Assembly (NCBI GenBank): GCA_020634435.1
Contig: JACKBS010000009.1
Span: 248,001 to 312,000, forward strand
DNA length: 64,000 nucleotides
Reading direction: 5' to 3'
Source of the DNA: Ardenticatenaceae bacterium
Lineage (GTDB): Bacteria; Chloroflexota; Anaerolineae; Promineifilales; Promineifilaceae
Below the pieces are notes generated by a model. That model searched no databases and had not been told where the DNA came from. It saw only the letters and a program-made list of their open reading frames with translations. Numbering within the stretch: position 1 is the stretch's first letter; the number at the start of each line of letters is the position of its first letter. Position numbers and translations under genes: made by a program. Of the stretch, positions 33,257-41,912 are shown piece after piece.

Positions 33257-36200
33257 CTACGGCACTTTGGCCGCGGTGAGCTGGGCGCGTTGCAGCAGTC
33301 CGTTGGGGCGGAAAACGGCCAACGTCAGGCCAAAGGTGGTGCCTTGCGGGCTGGAGTCCACAATCTCGATCTTTTCGCCGTGGTTGTCTTGCACCATTTT
33401 GCAGAAAGCCAGGCCCAGGCCATTGCCCCGTTCTTTTTGTTCGCCGGTGGCAAACTTTTGGAAGAGGTAGGGCCGAATGGCGTCGGGGATGCCGCTGCCC
33501 GTGTCGGTAATAGTCAGGTGGAGAGGTTCTTTGGGGTTGGAACGGCCGTTGCTCACACCTACCGTTACGGTTCCCCCGACGGGTGTAAATTTCAGCGCAT
33601 TGCCCACCAGATTTTGCAGCACACGGGCCATCAACCTGCGGTCGGCCCACACCTGCGGCATTTTGTGTGGGAGGCGTGTTTCCAGGGCAATCTGTTTTTC
33701 TGAAGCAATGGCCGACTGCATTTCTAAGATTTCATCTACCAATTCGCGCAGGTCAAAAGGCTCCCGGGTAATGGGCATTTTGCCGCTTTCTAGCTGGCTG
33801 ATGTCCAAAATCTGGTTTACCAGGTCCAGCGTGCGGTCGGTAATTGAAGAGGCCCGCTGCACCAGCGACATGCTTTGCTCGGACATCTCTTTCTGGGCTG
33901 TCCTGGCTAGCAAATCCAGCGAAATTTTGATGGCCCCAATCGGGTTGCGCAGGTCGTGGACCATGGTGTGAGTCAGGTCATCGCGCATCCGCTCCAGCAA
34001 ACGCTCATCGGTGATGTCGCGCAGCAGCAGCAGGTGGCCAATGGGCTGGGTGTCGGCCGTTACCAGCAAGTTTTGCCAGTAGATGATTTGTTCGTTGAGC
34101 TTAAATTCACCGGTTTTCAGGTCATGGCCAGCGGGAATAATCTGCATGGAGCGCACCACTTGCGGATAGCTTTCCATGAGTTGGCTCAAAATTTCCGACA
34201 AGGTACGGCCGATCCAGTCTGGCGCTGTCTCATCTTGTTGTTGCAGCATCTTCAGGGCGGTATCGTTCACAATCAAAATGCGCCGGTTGGTGCCAACCAA
34301 AATGATGCCGTCGCGGCTGGACTGGATGAGGGCTGTCAACCGACTCTGCTCTTCGTCGATGGCCTGAAATAGGTTGGCATTTTCGATGGCGATAGCTGCG
34401 TGCTGAGCGATGGTGCGGGCCAGGCCAATCTCTTTTTGCGTAAAATCCTGGTTGTCGCGGCTGTTCCACAGCTCGGCAAAAGCAATGGTTTTGTGCCCCA
34501 CGTGCAGTGGCAGGGTCAGCATAGGACTGGCTTCACTTTTCTGGGCGGTGCCATTTTTATTTTTGCCATTAGCCGCAGCGCTAAAAATGAGGGTACCTTT
34601 CAGCTTGTCCGTCAGGTGGTTGGTGTTAATGTGCTGCCGCCACCTTTCACACTGGGTGCGTTCTTCTTTGGTGGCATCTGGTGCATGGAAGCGGGCCAGC
34701 ACTTCAGATTGTTTGGTGTCGGGTTCATACCGGTGGATGAGGACGCTGGTGGCGTTGATCGCCTCGCCCATTTGCTTGGCCAGCTGGCTTAGCAGGGTAG
34801 GCAGGTCAAGGGTGGAGGTGATGGCGGCAACTGCTTCACGTATGGCGGTTTGCTCGCGCAGCTGGAGCTTGGTCTGGTTGTGCAGTCGGGCATTGCTCCA
34901 GGCCAGGGAAATGGCTTCGGCCAGGGATTCAGCCAGCCAGGATTCTTCGGTGTTGAAAACGGCCGTTTTGCTATCCTGCGCCACAAATACGCCTAGCTTC
35001 TGCTTTTTGTAAACCATTGGCACGGCAATGGTGCTGTTAAATGGTAAGGCCGCCTGGCCCTTTGTTGGGCGCAAGTCAGAAATATTTTGCGTTTCGCCAG
35101 AATGAAATGCCTGATGAACAATCTCTTGCGTTTGTTTGGATTGGGCCACGGCAGCCAACCACTTGCCTTGCTTAAAAGTTGATGCCTGAATCCTGAATGA
35201 CGCCTGCCTTTCATCTGGGACAAAAATGTGAACCGCTTTCCAGGCAATGTGGTGTTGAATGACGTTGACGGTATTTTGGATGAAAGTTTGCGAATCCAGA
35301 TGCAGGTTAATCTGGCGCAGTACCCGGTAGAGGGTTTTCTGTTGGGCCGCGTGCTGCATTTCCACCTCGTACATGCGCACATTTTCAAGGCCCAAGGCAA
35401 TTTGGCTGGTGGCGGCGCTGAGCATATCGGCCATCTCGGGTTGGAAGAAGTTGACCTGAGAATGTTCTAGCGTGAGGATGCCGATGAGATGGTCCTTGTG
35501 GACGATGGGAATTGCCAGCACCGAAAGTGGATTCAACAACCAATCTGGCGTAGGCACCCAACGTGAATCCTGGCGGGCATCGGGAATGATGACCAGTTTT
35601 TGATTTTCAATCATCCAGCCCAGCAACCCTTTGCGGCTGATTTGCTGCAAAAAATGTTTTAGCTCCGTGTTGGGCATCACCTCGCCGGTAAAGTAGGCGT
35701 TGGTTAGCTCTTTGTGCTCGTTCAGAATAAACAGGCTGCCGTTTTCTGCCTGGGCCAGAGCGGCCGTGGTGTTGAGGGCGTTTTGGAAGCGGACGCGGGG
35801 ATTATGGCCCTCGGCCAGAGCCTTGGCAATTTTGGCGATGCCTTCAAAGAGGGCTTTTTGCTGCTCCAGCTCTTTTTCGGCCTGTTTCCGCTCGGAGATG
35901 TCGCGGAAGGAGATAATCCAGGCGCGGGTGACCGCAAATTCATCTTTTACTCGGGAGAGATCGATGTCGTAGGAACGGCCGTTAAACGTCAAATCAAACA
36001 CAGAAGCGCTTGTGGCTTCCATCACCCGACGGTAACAATCCACCAGGTCGGCTTCTTTACGAATGACGGCGATGATATGTTTGCCAATCACTTCATCGGC
36101 TTCCCGGTCCAAAATGCGGCACGCCGCCGGGTTGATGTCGATAATGCGCTGCTGTTTATCGAGAACAAGCAGGCCGTCTTTGATGCTGCCAACGGCCGTT

Positions 36201-36928
36201 TGCCGGGCAATCGGGTTAATATCAAACAGTTCCAGCCGGTAAATGCCCCACGCCAGAAAAAAACCGCTCACGGAAAACGCATACGGTGTCAGGTCCAACC
36301 CCGGAATCGGTACCCAGTTGAACAGGTAAGCCAGATTGCCCAACAAGGGCATGAGCGGCAAATAGGCCAGCAACCGCACGCGCCAGTGGTGGCGGCGGTG
36401 AATGCTGTTCAGGTACAAAATTAAGACGGTGGAGCCAATAATGATAGAGGTCTGAGCATAGACATTAAACACCCAAAACCAAATGCCATGATCCAGCTGT
36501 AAGATTTCAATGACCCCAGAACTATCCAGGGAGGTGCCTGACCAAACCAGGCCATGCCACCCGTTGGTAAAGGCCAGCAGCAAGGTTAGTACGGGCACAA
36601 TGGCCAGCAAATAAAGGCGATTGCGGGTGATAAAGCGCTGGTAGCCAGCAAATTGCAGAGCAAAGGTGAGCCAGAAGTAGGGAACGGCCGTAATGCCCAC
36701 ATACTGCACTTTAGCCATAAGCAGCTTGAGCTGCTCGGTAGGAAGGGAAAGCTCCGCCGCATAGCCAAAAGTCCAGATGAAAAGAGCCGTTAACAGAAGC
36801 GTAATTTCTATCGTCCAACGCGCCGTCGTCCGGCGCGACCACATAAATGCTGCTACCGCTGCCGTCGAAAGACCAATAAACACAAGCGGTAAAACGATAG
36901 AGAAGTGGGTAAAAGTTATCGGATACAT
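33257..36928 (-). CDS. 1223-residue multi-sensor histidine kinase (7TM-PAS-GAF(x3)-PAS-HisKA-HATPase)
   Basis: A large membrane sensor kinase. The first 225 residues hold seven hydrophobic spans of the 7TM histidine-kinase N-terminal type (VLPLVFIGLSTAAVAAFMW at the start). A PAS domain begins near 240 (SIKDGLLVLDKQQRIIDINPAA), and three successive GAF domains follow to about 830. A second PAS lies near 850-960 (ALIQSSRDGIILVGTNRR). The kinase core has the histidine in HTMVHDLRNPIGAI, the N box LQNLVGNALKFTP, the G1 box TDTGSGIP and the G2 box GNGLGLAFCKM. The three GAFs suggest binding of several ligands. No response regulator is adjacent. Confidence 0.93.
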   Translation of the reverse strand: MYPITFTHFSIVLPLVFIGLSTAAVAAFMWSRRTTARWTIEITLLLTALFIWTFGYAAELSLPTEQLKLLMAKVQYVGITAVPYFWLTFALQFAGYQRFITRNRLYLLAIVPVLTLLLAFTNGWHGLVWSGTSLDSSGVIEILQLDHGIWFWVFNVYAQTSIIIGSTVLILYLNSIHRRHHWRVRLLAYLPLMPLLGNLAYLFNWVPIPGLDLTPYAFSVSGFFLAWGIYRLELFDINPIARQTAVGSIKDGLLVLDKQQRIIDINPAACRILDREADEVIGKHIIAVIRKEADLVDCYRRVMEATSASVFDLTFNGRSYDIDLSRVKDEFAVTRAWIISFRDISERKQAEKELEQQKALFEGIAKIAKALAEGHNPRVRFQNALNTTAALAQAENGSLFILNEHKELTNAYFTGEVMPNTELKHFLQQISRKGLLGWMIENQKLVIIPDARQDSRWVPTPDWLLNPLSVLAIPIVHKDHLIGILTLEHSQVNFFQPEMADMLSAATSQIALGLENVRMYEVEMQHAAQQKTLYRVLRQINLHLDSQTFIQNTVNVIQHHIAWKAVHIFVPDERQASFRIQASTFKQGKWLAAVAQSKQTQEIVHQAFHSGETQNISDLRPTKGQAALPFNSTIAVPMVYKKQKLGVFVAQDSKTAVFNTEESWLAESLAEAISLAWSNARLHNQTKLQLREQTAIREAVAAITSTLDLPTLLSQLAKQMGEAINATSVLIHRYEPDTKQSEVLARFHAPDATKEERTQCERWRQHINTNHLTDKLKGTLIFSAAANGKNKNGTAQKSEASPMLTLPLHVGHKTIAFAELWNSRDNQDFTQKEIGLARTIAQHAAIAIENANLFQAIDEEQSRLTALIQSSRDGIILVGTNRRILIVNDTALKMLQQQDETAPDWIGRTLSEILSQLMESYPQVVRSMQIIPAGHDLKTGEFKLNEQIIYWQNLLVTADTQPIGHLLLLRDITDERLLERMRDDLTHTMVHDLRNPIGAIKISLDLLARTAQKEMSEQSMSLVQRASSITDRTLDLVNQILDISQLESGKMPITREPFDLRELVDEILEMQSAIASEKQIALETRLPHKMPQVWADRRLMARVLQNLVGNALKFTPVGGTVTVGVSNGRSNPKEPLHLTITDTGSGIPDAIRPYLFQKFATGEQKERGNGLGLAFCKMVQDNHGEKIEIVDSSPQGTTFGLTLAVFRPNGLLQRAQLTAAKVP

Positions 36929-37379
36929 TGGGACCAGATAAAGAGCTTTTTAGTCAGATACATCACTTACAAGCATTCTCGCCAAACAAAGCACGCGAAT
37001 GAAAAAATCTTAGCAAATTACATAGGACCATTAAATAAGACATTCCAACTAACAAGCTTCTCTCCAGGGTGGAAAAACGGGGTTTGGTCGTGAAAAAAGG
37101 GTAAAACTTCTTCAAAAAACCGTATTATTCCGCTCGTGGAGGCCAGTTGAGCAAAAGTTTACGATTCTCACTTTTCCCCTTATACTTGTGGCCGAAGAAC
37201 ACCCTACTTGGCCGGCAACCTACCGACCAAATTGCCTGCTTAAACTTCGCAGCCAGCTTAAGCCAGGTGATCAATAACAACCTACACAGACTCGCTAAGG
37301 GCAGTTTCTGATATTCCCCAAGGGTGATGCCGTTAGGAGGTGCTCATGGCGAGGACACATTCCAGGAAGGAGGTTTTCA
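36929..37379 (+). other. intergenic region and leader of acs
   Basis: 451 bases without a long gene. A promoter-like pair TTTACG (37158-37163) and TATACT (37181-37186) with a 17-base spacing would give a leader of about 190 bases. The leader ends with two ribosome sites: AGGAGG at 37335-37340 serving a short upstream reading frame, and AAGGAGG at 37367-37373 serving acs. No known riboswitch was recognised. Confidence 0.45.
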
Positions 37380-37408
37380 GTGGCAGAGAACAATGGAATG
37401 ACAGGTGA
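37346..37408 (+). CDS. possible 20-codon upstream ORF overlapping acs start
   Basis: ATG at 37346, with a consensus AGGAGG six bases upstream, opens a 20-codon frame (MARTHSRKEVFSGREQWNDR) that ends with TGA at 37406-37408, 26 bases inside acs and out of frame with it. The acs ribosome site lies within this frame. It could couple or limit acs translation. It could equally be an alternative relic; there is no homology evidence. Confidence 0.35.
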   Translation: MARTHSRKEVFSGREQWNDR

Positions 37409-39290
37409 TGTATATTTCCCCGCACCTGAAATTGTCGAACGCGCCCATATAAAAAATTACGAAGAAACGCATAAGGCAGCAACGGCCGATTTAGCTGGAT
37501 TTTGGGGCAAAGTCGCCGCCGAAAACTACGAATGGTACAAGCCGTGGGAAACGGTCTTGGATGACAGCAACGCGCCATTCTATAAATGGTTTGTCAATGC
37601 CAAAGTCAACATCATCCACAATGCGCTCGATCGGCATATGCGCACCGCAACGCGCAACAAGGCCGCCCTCATCTTCGAGGGTGAAAAAGGCGACAGTCGC
37701 GTCTACACCTACCAGCAGCTGAATCACGAAGTATGCAAATTTGCCAGCGTTTTGCGCTCTATGGGCATTGGCAAGGGGGATCGCGTCACCATTTACATGG
37801 GTCGCATCCCCGAGCTGATGATTGCCATGCTGGCCTGCGCCAAAATTGGCGCGATGCACTCCGTGGTTTACGGTGGTTTCTCCACCGAGGCGCTGCTGGG
37901 TCGCATTGATGACAGCCGCTCCAAGCTGCTCATCACCTGCGATGGTGCCTGGCTGCGCGGCGACATCATTGAGCTCAAGAAAATTGCCAACGAGGCGGTG
38001 GATCGTGCCGGAACCATCCAATCCGTGATTTGTGTCAAGCGCACCGGGCACGATGTGGAAATGGTGCACGGCCGCGATTACTGGTACCACGATCTGATGA
38101 GCTTGCCCGTGGCCGACGCCAGCGCCAAAACCGAGGTGATGGACGCCGAAGACCCGCTCTTCATTCTGTACACTTCCGGCACGACAGGCAAACCCAAAGC
38201 CATTTTGCACACGCACGGCGGCTACATGGTGTGGACCTCCACTACGCTCAAGTGGGTGTTCGACATCAAGCCAGAAGACATCTGGTGGTGTGCGGCCGAT
38301 CCCGGCTGGATTACCGGCCACAGCTACATCGTCTACGCCCCGCTGATTTTGGGGGCGACTAGCTTCATGTATGAAGGTGCGCCCACACACCCGTACCCGG
38401 ACCGCTGGTGGTCGTTGGTGGCCAAATACCACATCACCATTTTGTATACCGCGCCAACCGCCATTCGTGGCCTGATGCGCTTTGGCGAGAGCTGGCCCGA
38501 CAAGCACGATCTTTCCAGCCTGCGTTTGCTTGGTTCCGTGGGTGAACCCATCAACCCAGAAGCGTGGCGGTGGTATTACCGGGTGATTGGTAAAGAACGC
38601 TGCCCGATCATGGATACCTGGTGGCAGACGGAAACAGGCGGCTTCATGATTACGCCGTTGCCCAGCGTGCCGCTGAAGCCTGGCTCGGCCACCCGCGCCT
38701 TCCCCGGCGTACAAATTGACGTGGTGGACGAAGAAGGCGATCCGGTTCCGGCTAATGAAGAGGGGTATCTGGTAGTGAAGGCTCCCTGGCCGGGGATGCT
38801 GCGCACCATCTTCCAGGACCCAGACCGGTATGTGACGCAGTATTGGTCGCGTTTTGCCGACCAGGGCTGGTACCTGCCGGGCGACAGCGCCAAGAAGGAT
38901 GAGGATGGCTACATTTGGGTAATCGGCCGTATTGACGATGTGATCAAAGTGTCTGGCTACCGGCTGGGTACGGCCGAAATTGAAAGTGCCCTGGTGAGCC
39001 ATGCAGCGGTGGCCGAAGCGGCCTGCATCGGTGTGCCCGATCCGAATGAGGTGAAGGGCAACATCATCAAGGCATTCTGCATTTTGCGGCAGGGGTATGA
39101 ACCCAGCGAGAAGCTGGCGATGGCCTTGCGCGACCACGTGGGCCACGAAATGGGGCCGATTGCCAAACCGGCCACGGTGGAATTTGTAGATAGTCTGCCC
39201 AAGACTCGCTCGGGCAAGATCATGCGGCGTATCCTCAAAGCCCGCGTCATGGGCCAGGACGAAGGGGATTTGTCTACCCTGGCGGATTAA
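37380..39290 (+). CDS. acs: acetyl-CoA synthetase (AMP-forming)
   Basis: Activates acetate to acetyl-CoA through acetyl-AMP. Complete at 636 residues. Motifs: the N-terminal ACAS block (YEWYKPWETVLDD), the phosphate loop YTSGTTGKPKAILHTHGGY, WWCAADPGWITGHSYIVYAPL, DTWWQTETGGFM and the C-terminal PKTRSGKIMRRIL, whose lysine is the usual site of inhibitory acetylation. The start is GTG with AAGGAGG six bases upstream. Length and motifs match classical Acs rather than the ADP-forming type. The gene contains no ACGGCCGT palindrome, in contrast to its neighbours. The GNAT-CNB protein at 23619 is a candidate regulator of this lysine, by inference only. Confidence 0.97.
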   Translation: MAENNGMTGDVYFPAPEIVERAHIKNYEETHKAATADLAGFWGKVAAENYEWYKPWETVLDDSNAPFYKWFVNAKVNIIHNALDRHMRTATRNKAALIFEGEKGDSRVYTYQQLNHEVCKFASVLRSMGIGKGDRVTIYMGRIPELMIAMLACAKIGAMHSVVYGGFSTEALLGRIDDSRSKLLITCDGAWLRGDIIELKKIANEAVDRAGTIQSVICVKRTGHDVEMVHGRDYWYHDLMSLPVADASAKTEVMDAEDPLFILYTSGTTGKPKAILHTHGGYMVWTSTTLKWVFDIKPEDIWWCAADPGWITGHSYIVYAPLILGATSFMYEGAPTHPYPDRWWSLVAKYHITILYTAPTAIRGLMRFGESWPDKHDLSSLRLLGSVGEPINPEAWRWYYRVIGKERCPIMDTWWQTETGGFMITPLPSVPLKPGSATRAFPGVQIDVVDEEGDPVPANEEGYLVVKAPWPGMLRTIFQDPDRYVTQYWSRFADQGWYLPGDSAKKDEDGYIWVIGRIDDVIKVSGYRLGTAEIESALVSHAAVAEAACIGVPDPNEVKGNIIKAFCILRQGYEPSEKLAMALRDHVGHEMGPIAKPATVEFVDSLPKTRSGKIMRRILKARVMGQDEGDLSTLAD

Positions 39291-39320
39291 GCGACTATTC
39301 CGTTTTTTAAGAACCGAGAG

Positions 39321-39355
39321 AAGGCTGGCGTTTTTAGAAGCGCTAGCCTTTTTTG
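39321..39355 (+). terminator. acs terminator
   Basis: AAGGCTGGCG pairs with CGCTAGCCTT (one wobble) around a ten-base loop, followed by TTTTTG. A typical intrinsic terminator 30 bases after acs. Confidence 0.85.
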
Positions 39356-39447
39356 TTGGTTCGTGCGTGAGCGTTTTGGCAACTTCTTTCGTAAAGCGGT
39401 TGGTGCAGTAAACCAACAATAATTATTGACAAAGAATGGAGAGAAAC

Positions 39448-40662
39448 ATGCCAAAAAGCGTGCAGAAGAAGCGGAGAAAGTTTTGGATTCTAGGAACAGT
39501 TGTTTTACTTGGGACCGTTGGCGTTACGGCCGTTTTCTGGCAGGTTAATCGGGTGCAGCGAGCGATGACCGATTTTATATTGGCTCATCCGCAGGATACG
39601 GCCGTTGTCAGCTACACCTTTGGTGAAAATGGTAACCTCGTAGACGATGGCTCGGCCCTGTTTTACAACGCGGATGCGCCGTTGGTGCTGGCTTCGGTGA
39701 TGAAAACGGCCGTTTTGGCCACTTATGCCGAGATGGTGGTTAGCGGCGAATTGGACCCCAACGAACCAGTGCCCGTGGCCGAGTGGGAGCGGTATTATTT
39801 GCCGGGCAGCGACGGCGGGGCGCATATCGCCGGGCTGCGCAGCGTGGGGCTGGTGGCCGATGATCTGGGCTTTGCTGTGGACCAAACGGCCGTTGTCACC
39901 CTCGATGATTTGGCCACGATGATGATGCATTTCAGTGGTAACGCCTCCACCGATTATTTGCTGGCGCGCGTGGGGCTGGAACGAGTAACGGCCGTTACCC
40001 AAACCCATCTGCCACACCAAACACCGATCCATTACACGTTGGGCTATGCGCTGGCCGTCTTTAATCATGAGGAACCGTTTTCTTTGGAGTGGGTGCAAGC
40101 CGTGCAGAGCAAGGTTGCCAACGGCGATTTCAGTGATCTGGACCGCCTGATTGATCTGTACAAAAATGATGCCAGTTGGCGGCAGGCCCAGTTGGCGTTC
40201 ATGAGCAGTCTAACGAGCCAGTCGATTGAGGGTGAGGCGATGTGGGCTTTTCAGGAAACGGCCGTACAGCTGATGCCCAAGGGAACCGCCCGCGATTACG
40301 CCCACCTGATGGCCCAAATTGGCAGTGGTCACTTCATTTCGGCCGAGGTGAGTGCCCTCATGCAGCAAAAGATGGAAACTGTTCCGTCGGACTGGCCGTT
40401 GCGGTGGCTCTACTTCGATAGATTTGCGGCCAAGGACGGTACTACCGCTGGTATCCTTACCCTGGCTGCCTATGCCGTGCCCAGCCGGGGCGGCTTTGAG
40501 GGCAAAAATCGCGTCGTGGTGTTGTTCACCAACGGGCTTCCTCCCGACCTGTTTGCCCAGCAAGTTCAGTTCCAGGGGCACTACCTGCTGCCCATCGATC
40601 TGGCTCGGGCTGGGACTCAGTTTAAGCGCTTGAGCGGATCGGAATTTACTGTTCAGAATTGA
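39448..40662 (+). CDS. membrane-anchored beta-lactamase-like serine hydrolase
   Basis: A 404-residue protein with an N-terminal anchor (FWILGTVVLLGTVGVTAVFW) and a class A beta-lactamase/transpeptidase-like fold. The three active-site motifs are recognisable: S83-V-M-K86 (the SxxK motif), S163-G-N165 (the SxN motif) and K329-D-G-T (in place of KTG). The KDG variant and the large insertions make true beta-lactamase activity unlikely; a peptidase or esterase role at the cell surface is more probable. GGAGAG precedes the chosen ATG. The gene carries six ACGGCCGT palindromes, the densest in the window, one abutting the catalytic lysine codon. Confidence 0.8.
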   Translation: MPKSVQKKRRKFWILGTVVLLGTVGVTAVFWQVNRVQRAMTDFILAHPQDTAVVSYTFGENGNLVDDGSALFYNADAPLVLASVMKTAVLATYAEMVVSGELDPNEPVPVAEWERYYLPGSDGGAHIAGLRSVGLVADDLGFAVDQTAVVTLDDLATMMMHFSGNASTDYLLARVGLERVTAVTQTHLPHQTPIHYTLGYALAVFNHEEPFSLEWVQAVQSKVANGDFSDLDRLIDLYKNDASWRQAQLAFMSSLTSQSIEGEAMWAFQETAVQLMPKGTARDYAHLMAQIGSGHFISAEVSALMQQKMETVPSDWPLRWLYFDRFAAKDGTTAGILTLAAYAVPSRGGFEGKNRVVVLFTNGLPPDLFAQQVQFQGHYLLPIDLARAGTQFKRLSGSEFTVQN

Positions 40663-40861
40663 AAATTCATGGGTTTCCCCTACAATTACCAATACGTGAC
40701 AATAATCACCCTCACAAACCGCCTATTGTTACTACTGAAATTAACCTGAAAAAAGGAAGATAAGCCCCAGATTGCGTTAGGCAACTTAAAAGAAGAAATC
40801 TTTTCAAAGAAATCTCTTTGCGATTTGTCGTCACCTTCTCAGAAAAGGAAGTTTTAACCTT

Positions 40862-41629
40862 ATGACCGTTCACTTGTACCTCTCCCTCATTCCAGAAGCA
40901 CTCATCGCTTCGATGCTGCCGCCCGAAGAATTTGGCACTTACTACGCCGTTGGTTCCCACAAGAAGCTGCATGGCCAGGCCATGTTTATTGAACTGGACC
41001 CGAGTTTCCGGCATGAGTTCTTCAAAATTGATGCTGGTGTTGAACGCTGCGTGCCCCATCCTAACGGAATGCCCAAACGTTCTGTATACATCTCCACTTA
41101 CCGCGTGCTGGAGCATGTTCCCACGGAAGTCATGCAAAAGATTTACCTGGTTACCGCTTATGGTGAGGTATTGGGTTTAGATCCGTCTAATGAACTGCCT
41201 GCCGAAAATACTGGCCTGAACATGTACCAGGAGATTGCGCCGGTGCACCCGTTGGTGGTCAGCACGTTGAGCCCAGAGCAGTATTATCAATTCCTGACGC
41301 ACAACCCGGACAGCCTGGTGCATTTCCCGGCCATCTGTTTTGTTGATTTGCAGCTGGGTGAACTGGCCGATGACCCCGAACACGGCGCTATCCGTGATTT
41401 GCCTTACACCTACATTCACCACCTGCGCGAATGTTTGCTGGAGGTACGCGGCAAGGAAATTCACTCCAAGATCGTGAACCGCGTCGAAACGGTTGAGTAT
41501 CCCTACCGTATGATTAAGACTGGTATCTATCTGGGTAACGAGAAAGGTTTGATTTATTTCCCGCTGCCTTCGCGCGATGAACTGCGCAGCACGTATTACC
41601 GCTGGTGGCGTTCCGCTAATCAAGCTTAA
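40862..41629 (+). CDS. conserved-looking protein of unknown function
   Basis: A 255-residue soluble protein that I do not recognise. It begins MTVHLYLSLIPEALIASMLPPEEFG, and shows blocks YYAVGSHKKLHGQAMFIELD, a cluster of aromatic and charged residues around YRVLEHVPTEVMQKIYLVTAYGE, and a C-terminal IYFPLPSRDELRSTYYRWW. There is no signal peptide or membrane span. GGAAG lies upstream of the ATG and a strong terminator follows, so it is a single-gene transcript. There are no ACGGCCGT copies inside, as in core genes here. Confidence 0.7.
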   Translation: MTVHLYLSLIPEALIASMLPPEEFGTYYAVGSHKKLHGQAMFIELDPSFRHEFFKIDAGVERCVPHPNGMPKRSVYISTYRVLEHVPTEVMQKIYLVTAYGEVLGLDPSNELPAENTGLNMYQEIAPVHPLVVSTLSPEQYYQFLTHNPDSLVHFPAICFVDLQLGELADDPEHGAIRDLPYTYIHHLRECLLEVRGKEIHSKIVNRVETVEYPYRMIKTGIYLGNEKGLIYFPLPSRDELRSTYYRWWRSANQA

Positions 41630-41656
41630 TACCACAAGCGCATCAGCTGCTTTTTT

Positions 41657-41692
41657 AAGAGCCTGGAATTTCTGATTTCAGGCTCTTTTTTT
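41657..41692 (+). terminator. intrinsic terminator after the unknown 40862 gene
   Basis: AAGAGCCTG and CAGGCTCTT form a nine-base stem extended by a wobble and two A-T pairs, followed by TTTTTTT. It isolates the hppA promoter from upstream transcription. Confidence 0.9.
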
Positions 41693-41762
41693 GCGTGGAT
41701 GGAGATACGGCCGTTCCCCATTTTTGCCCCTTTTTTCACCTGTAGTACTGCGGTAATGGTTT

Positions 41763-41791
41763 TTGACAGAGTTTGTGCCTTTCGTTACAAT
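41763..41791 (+). promoter_or_regulatory. hppA promoter
   Basis: A consensus TTGACA (41763-41768) and TACAAT (41786-41791) with exactly 17 bases between. Predicted start near 41798, giving a leader of about 115 bases that contains the structured element described next. Confidence 0.8.
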
Positions 41792-41800
41792 CGTGCCTCT

Positions 41801-41902
41801 AATGCCTCCACCTCTGGGGGCATTTTAACTCCAACAGATAAGAGCGGGTCTATCTACCCGCTTTTTATTTGCCCAAATTGAACACATAAGAACAGGAGGC
41901 AT
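41801..41902 (+). promoter_or_regulatory. structured hppA leader: two hairpins and an anti-SD segment
   Basis: Hairpin one: AATGCCTCC (41801-41809) with GGGGGCATT (41816-41824). Hairpin two: AGCGGGT (41843-41849) with ACCCGCT (41856-41862), followed by TTTTATTT, an intrinsic-terminator shape. The ribosome region GGAGGCAT (41895-41902) is the exact complement of ATGCCTCC (41802-41809) in hairpin one, so two exclusive pairings are possible. The start codon is 10-13 bases further on. Confidence 0.55.
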
Positions 41903-41912
41903 CAGACAGTAC

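Noticed and set aside
37491..39419. 642-codon open frame antisense to acs
   Set aside because: Shadow of a strongly conserved enzyme; composition untypical of real proteins here.
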